The notes beneath the pieces are model-generated. The model did no database searches, was not told where the DNA came from, and saw only the letters and a list, made by a program, of their open reading frames with translations. The position numbers and the translations under genes were made by a program. From Devosia sp. (GTDB taxonomy: Bacteria; Pseudomonadota; Alphaproteobacteria; Rhizobiales; Devosiaceae), in NCBI GenBank assembly GCA_026126125.1, contig JAHCJW010000017.1, positions 1-35,439 on the forward strand: a stretch of DNA of 35,439 nt. Reading direction: 5' to 3'. How positions within the stretch are numbered: the stretch's first letter is position 1; each line of letters begins with the position of its first letter. Of this stretch, positions 31,660 through 35,439 are shown piece after piece.

Positions 31660-32724
31660 ATGACCAATCCCGCCTATCGCCGCACCCAGCTCGAAGCCCT
31701 GGTCGAAGCCCAGGGCGGTTGCCGCGCCACCCCGCCGCTGCTGCTCAAGGCCGATCCCTATTTCGATCTGGCCGGCGAGGAATTCGGCCGGCGCCTCTTG
31801 CTGACCACCGACGCCACCGGCGTCGAATACTGCCTGCGCCCCGATTTCACCCTGCCCATCGTCGCCGACTATATCGCCGAGGCGACCCGCCAGCCGGCCG
31901 CCTTCACCTATATGGGGCCGATTTTTCGTCAACGCGAAGCGGGGCCCGCCGAGTTCGATCAGGCGGGCATCGAGCTTCTGGCTCAACCCGATGGCGATGT
32001 CGCCCTCGATCAGGTGCTGACTTTCGCCCGGGCCGCTCTCTCGCTCTATGGCATCGTGCCGCGCATCCGCCTCGGCGGCGTCGGCCTCTTCGAGGCGTTG
32101 CTGATCCAGGCCGATATGCCGGATGCCTGGCGGCCGCGCATCCGCCAGCGCTTCGGCCATACCGAGGCGCTGGACCGTCTGCTCAATCGCCTCGAGGCCG
32201 CGCCCGACCTGCCGCGTACCGAGCAGCCGGCGCGCGACGCCCTGGTCGAGGACATCACCGCCCGCATGGTGGCCTCTGGCCTCAGCCTCTCCGAAGGGCG
32301 CACGCCTGCGGAAATCGCCGACCGCTACCTCGAACAGCAGGCGCTCGACGCCGCTCATATACCGGCGAAAACCCTGAAGCTGTTGCGCGAGTATCTCGCC
32401 ATTTCCGGCGATGTCCTCTCCGCCCTGCGCCGCATCGAAGAGCTGGCAAGCGAACATCGGCTGATGCTCGGTGCGCCGATCCGCGCCATCCGCCGCCACC
32501 TCGACAGGCTGGGCGAGGCACGTGTCGATTTCGACGCCAGCTTTTCGCCGCGCCTCGATTATTATACCGGCATCGTCTTCGAGATGACCGGGCGCAACGG
32601 CGCCATTCTGGTGTCCGGCGGCCAATATGATCGCCTGCTCGAACGCCTCGGCGCCAAGGCCCCCATCGCCGCCTCCGGCTGCGCTCTCTGGGTCGACCGT
32701 CTCGAAGCGGAGATTACCTCATGA
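31660..32724 (+). CDS. hisZ: ATP phosphoribosyltransferase regulatory subunit HisZ
   Basis: 354 residues. HisZ is a catalytically inactive HisRS paralog that activates and gives histidine feedback to short-form HisG. Seen: LLLTTDATGVEYCLRPDFTL (HisRS motif-like), FTYMGPIFRQREAGPAEFDQ (motif 2 counterpart), and SPRLDYYTGIVFEMTGRNGA near residues 289-308 (the histidine-binding block), with no anticodon-binding domain at the C-terminus. GGAG lies about 9 nt before the ATG. Its stop overlaps hisG (ATGA), and the true HisRS gene lies just upstream, so the paralogs are side by side. Confidence 0.95.
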   Translation: MTNPAYRRTQLEALVEAQGGCRATPPLLLKADPYFDLAGEEFGRRLLLTTDATGVEYCLRPDFTLPIVADYIAEATRQPAAFTYMGPIFRQREAGPAEFDQAGIELLAQPDGDVALDQVLTFARAALSLYGIVPRIRLGGVGLFEALLIQADMPDAWRPRIRQRFGHTEALDRLLNRLEAAPDLPRTEQPARDALVEDITARMVASGLSLSEGRTPAEIADRYLEQQALDAAHIPAKTLKLLREYLAISGDVLSALRRIEELASEHRLMLGAPIRAIRRHLDRLGEARVDFDASFSPRLDYYTGIVFEMTGRNGAILVSGGQYDRLLERLGAKAPIAASGCALWVDRLEAEITS

Positions 32725-33425
32725 CCGGCCTTACCCTCGCCGTTCCCTCCAAGGGACGCCTCGAAGAATTGACGCGCGACTGGTTCGCCCGGCGCGGCCT
32801 GCTGATTTCCCGGCCCGGCGGCGCCCGCTCCTATCTCGGCGTCATGGAGGGCGAGCCCGATGTCACCGTGCGCTTCTTTCCCGCCTCCGAAATCGCCCGC
32901 GAGCTTATTCGCGGCAATATCGATCTGGGGGTCACCGGCCGCGATCTCATTCACGAGACCAGTGAATCCGGCCCGCAAGCCGTGCATTTTTCCGCCGCGC
33001 TCGATTTCGGCCATGCCGATGTGGTCATCGCCGTGCCCGAGGCCTGGATCGACGTCACCCATATGCACGATCTGGCCGATGTCGCCTCCGATTTCCGCAC
33101 CCGCCACGGGCGCTGGCTGCGTATCGCCACCAAATATGTCACCATCACCCGCCAGTTTTTCGCTCGCGCCGGCATCGCTGAATATCGGATCGTGGAAAGC
33201 CTTGGCGCCACCGAAGCGGCCCCGGCCTCGGGCGTCGCCGATATCGTGGTCGACATCACCTCCACCGGCTCGACTTTGGTCGCCAATGGGCTGCGCGTCC
33301 TTGAGGACGGGGTAATGCTCAAGAGCGAAGCCAATCTCATCGCCTCGCGCACGGCGGAATGGCCGGCGGACAAAAAGGCGCAACTCGACAAATTGCTGAA
33401 TAGGCTCGGCGCGGCGGGATTTTGA
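32721..33425 (+). CDS. hisG: ATP phosphoribosyltransferase catalytic subunit, short form
   Basis: 234 residues, the short form that lacks the C-terminal regulatory domain and needs HisZ. First step of histidine synthesis: ATP plus PRPP gives phosphoribosyl-ATP. Seen: LTLAVPSKGRLEELT at the start, NIDLGVTGRDLIHE (about 73-86), KYVTITRQFFARAGI, and the PRPP loop region DIVVDITSTGSTLVANGL (174-191). Coupled to hisZ by a 4-nt overlap, which fits assembly of the HisG-HisZ complex. Confidence 0.95.
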   Translation: MTGLTLAVPSKGRLEELTRDWFARRGLLISRPGGARSYLGVMEGEPDVTVRFFPASEIARELIRGNIDLGVTGRDLIHETSESGPQAVHFSAALDFGHADVVIAVPEAWIDVTHMHDLADVASDFRTRHGRWLRIATKYVTITRQFFARAGIAEYRIVESLGATEAAPASGVADIVVDITSTGSTLVANGLRVLEDGVMLKSEANLIASRTAEWPADKKAQLDKLLNRLGAAGF

Positions 33426-33490
33426 TCCCCGCGCTGTCCCTGGCGTCAGCACGGTGATATGAGCGCCCGGTTCTCCCCCGGTGCCGTTCC

Positions 33491-34240
33491 ATGCTCGATC
33501 CCCTGATTCTTCTCGCCCTGATGGCCGTTGGCATGCTCGCCGGATTCGTCGATGCCATTGCCGGCGGCGGCGGCATGATTTCCGTGCCGGCCCTGCTGTC
33601 GGCCGGCATTCCACCGGTGGCGGCCTTGGCCACCAACAAGATGCAGAGCATTGTCGGCACGACAATGGCGGTGGTGACCTATTGGCGCCGCGGCTTCATC
33701 GAACTGCCGCGCCTCGTCCCCGCTTTGGCGCTGAGCTTCGCCGGCAGCCTCCTCGGCGCCCTGACGGTGAGCCGGCTCGATGTGTCCCTGCTCACCATTG
33801 CCGTCCCCGTCGCCCTGATCGCTATTGCGCTCTATTTTCTGTTCGCGCCCAAGCTCAGCGACGCCGACCGCGCCGCGCGCCTGCCCTTCGCCCCCTTCGT
33901 GCCGGTGCTTGGGTTTGTCATCGGGCTTTACGACGGCATATTCGGCCCGGGAACGGGCTCGTTCTTCACCATTGGCTTCGTGCTGCTGTTCGGTCTGGGC
34001 CTGACCCGCGCCGCCGGCAATACCAAGGCTTTGAACCTGGTGACCAATCTCGCGGCGCTGGTGGTGTTCATCCCCCAGGCGCAGGTCGTCTGGCCCGTTG
34101 CGGCGGTGATGGCGCTGGGGCAGGTGGTGGGAGGCTATATCGGCGCCCGCACCGGCATCCGCTATGGCGCCAGCATCATCCGCCCGCTGGTGGTGGTCGT
34201 CTCCATCCTTCTGGCCCTGAAGCTGCTGTTCTTCCCATAA
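33491..34240 (+). CDS. TSUP-family permease (TauE/SafE-like)
   Basis: 249 residues, membrane protein with about seven to eight hydrophobic segments. The family exports or imports sulfite, sulfoacetate, taurine-related or other small organic anions. Seen: the two internally repeated motifs GFVDAIAGGGGMISVPALL (18-36) and GLYDGIFGPGTGSFFTIGF, and TNKMQSIVGT and GNTKALNLVTNL after them, all hallmarks of the family. It is 65 bp after hisG on the same strand; a functional tie to histidine synthesis is not implied. Ligand unknown. A shared terminator separates it from groEL. Confidence 0.92.
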   Translation: MLDPLILLALMAVGMLAGFVDAIAGGGGMISVPALLSAGIPPVAALATNKMQSIVGTTMAVVTYWRRGFIELPRLVPALALSFAGSLLGALTVSRLDVSLLTIAVPVALIAIALYFLFAPKLSDADRAARLPFAPFVPVLGFVIGLYDGIFGPGTGSFFTIGFVLLFGLGLTRAAGNTKALNLVTNLAALVVFIPQAQVVWPVAAVMALGQVVGGYIGARTGIRYGASIIRPLVVVVSILLALKLLFFP

Positions 34241-34299
34241 AGCTGGCTCGGGCTTTTCCCCGCTCGAACACCTGTCCCTTCGCGCCTTGCCGGCACGAA

Positions 34300-34327
34300 A
34301 AAGCCCCGATGTCTCCATCGGGGCTTT
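34300..34327. terminator. Bidirectional terminator between the TSUP gene and groEL
   Basis: Perfect 12-bp stem AAAGCCCCGATG/CATCGGGGCTTT with a TCTC loop. On the minus strand it is followed by a run of Ts, giving a strong rho-independent terminator for groEL; on the plus strand it serves the TSUP gene more weakly. Confidence 0.9.
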
Positions 34328-34384
34328 CCATGAGGATCGTGACTGGGAAGAAACGATCCATCAAGCAGAGTGTAGCGTCTGGAC

Positions 34385-35439
34385 TTAGAAGTCCATGCCG
34401 CCCATGCCGCCCATGCCGCCGCCGCCCGGCATTGCCGGCGCTGCTTCCTTGGGGGCGTCGACGATGGTGGCTTCGGTGGTGATCATCAGCGAAGCAACCG
34501 AGGCCGCGTCTTCGAGAGCGGTGCGCACGACCTTGACCGGGTCGATAACGCCCAGCTGGACCAGATCGCCATATTCGCCGGTTGCGGCGTTGTAGCCGAA
34601 CGAGGCAGCGTTGCTTTCAAGGATCTTGCCAACCACGACCGAACCTTCAGCGCCAGCATTGTTGGCGATGGTGCGGACGGGTTCCTGCAGGGCGCGGCGC
34701 ACGATGGCGATACCGGCTTCCTGGTCGGCATTGGCACCCTTGACGGTGAGGGAAGCTGCGGCGCGGAGCAGGGCAACGCCACCACCCGGCACGATGCCTT
34801 CTTCAACGGCAGCGCGGGTTGCGTTCAGCGCGTCGTCGACGCGGTCCTTGCGCTCCTTGACTTCCACTTCGGTCGAACCGCCGACGCGGATCACGGCAAC
34901 GCCACCAGCCAGCTTGGCCAGACGTTCCTGCAGTTTCTCGCGGTCGTATTCGCTGGTGGTGGTTTCAATCTCACGACGGATCAGGTCGCAACGTCCCTGA
35001 ATGTTCACATCCTTGCCGGCACCTTCCACGATGGTGGTGTTCTCAGCATCGATGCGAACCTTTTTGGCGGTGCCGAGGTCGGTCAGCTTGACTGCTTCGA
35101 GCTTGATGCCAAGGTCTTTGAAGATCGCCTTGCCACCGGTGAGGACAGCAATGTCTTCAAGCATAGCCTTGCGGCGATCGCCATAGCCAGGAGCTTTGAC
35201 AGCAACAACCTGCACGATGCCACGGAGTTTGTTGACCACGAGCGTGGCCAGTGCATCGCCATCAATGTCTTCAGCGATGATCATCAGCGGGCGGTTTGCC
35301 TTGCTGATGGTTTCGAGCAGTGGCACCAGGTCCTTGGCGTTGCTGATCTTGTCTTCGTGAATGAGGATATAGCATTTTTCGTATTCGCAGATGACCTTTT
35401 CAGGATCAGTCACGAAGTGAGGCGACAGGTAGCCTCGGT
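34385..35439 (-). CDS. groEL: 60-kDa chaperonin GroEL, 5'-partial at window edge
   Basis: About 351 C-terminal residues of the roughly 545-residue chaperonin. It forms the double-ring folding chamber with GroES and uses ATP. Seen: [14 protein letters not shown] at the edge, [76 protein letters not shown] and the C-terminal GGM tail ending GGMGGMDF. The frame is open to 35439, so the start and any groES lie outside the window. A strong terminator lies downstream. Confidence 0.97.
   Translation of the reverse strand, partial: RGYLSPHFVTDPEKVICEYEKCYILIHEDKISNAKDLVPLLETISKANRPLMIIAEDIDGDALATLVVNKLRGIVQVVAVKAPGYGDRRKAMLEDIAVLTGGKAIFKDLGIKLEAVKLTDLGTAKKVRIDAENTTIVEGAGKDVNIQGRCDLIRREIETTTSEYDREKLQERLAKLAGGVAVIRVGGSTEVEVKERKDRVDDALNATRAAVEEGIVPGGGVALLRAAASLTVKGANADQEAGIAIVRRALQEPVRTIANNAGAEGSVVVGKILESNAASFGYNAATGEYGDLVQLGVIDPVKVVRTALEDAASVASLMITTEATIVDAPKEAAPAMPGGGGMGGMGGMDF

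Noticed and set aside
34385-34440. Short tandem repeat of GCCGCCCATGCC type
   Set aside because: It is simply the coding sequence of the GGM tail of GroEL.
1-35439. CRISPR arrays, insertion sequences, integrases, prophage genes
   Set aside because: No regularly spaced direct repeats, transposase or integrase motifs were found on either strand.

Overview
The window is high-GC DNA of a member of the Alphaproteobacteria, most likely a Hyphomicrobiales (Rhizobiales) genome of the Devosia type. The pointers are a tRNA-His gene with no extra 5' G, an alphaproteobacterial-style HisRS, short-form HisG with HisZ, DUF1127 and Tad-type surface genes, and several copies of a RIME-like intergenic palindromic repeat. 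The genus is inference. No insertion sequence, integrase, CRISPR array or rRNA is visible.

Region 1 (1-18583) is an accessory catabolic cluster. A plus-strand series of hydantoinase-B-like subunit (cut by the window edge), FAH-family protein, two FAD_binding_2 flavoproteins (the second KstD-like), PIG3-type quinone reductase and SDR is followed by a convergent IclR-family regulator. Then come a GMC oxidoreductase and an aldehyde dehydrogenase (plus), a minus-strand trio (two small EthD-type proteins and an SDR), two tandem paralogous periplasmic binding proteins, and a second GMC oxidoreductase. Most activities occur twice. An imperfect palindrome whose right half begins GTTACT followed by a T-rich run sits on predicted promoters of the regulator, the first GMC gene and the first binding-protein gene; I read it as the IclR operator that ties the cluster together. 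The pattern (alcohol to aldehyde to acid oxidation, enone or ring desaturation, C-C hydrolysis, uptake receptors) suggests catabolism of an unidentified cyclic or aromatic compound. The substrate cannot be read from sequence.

Region 2 (18683-23618, minus strand) is a Dpp/Opp-type peptide or nickel ABC importer operon: binding protein, two permeases and a fused double-ATPase, with a long intercistronic hairpin after the binding-protein gene. Upstream is a PAS-domain protein with the architecture of a histidine kinase but with the phospho-acceptor His and key ATP-site residues replaced (23759-26308).

Region 3 (26553-35439) is mostly housekeeping: tRNA-His, a TadG-like vWA protein with two inserted repeat units, an L,D-transpeptidase, a DUF1127 protein, hisS, hisZ, hisG, a TSUP permease, and the 3' part of groEL (cut by the window edge). 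tRNA-His, HisRS, HisZ and HisG lie within 7 kb.

Gene starts were reassigned where Shine-Dalgarno sequences and family alignments favoured an internal start. All identifications are from reading sequence; no database search was possible.
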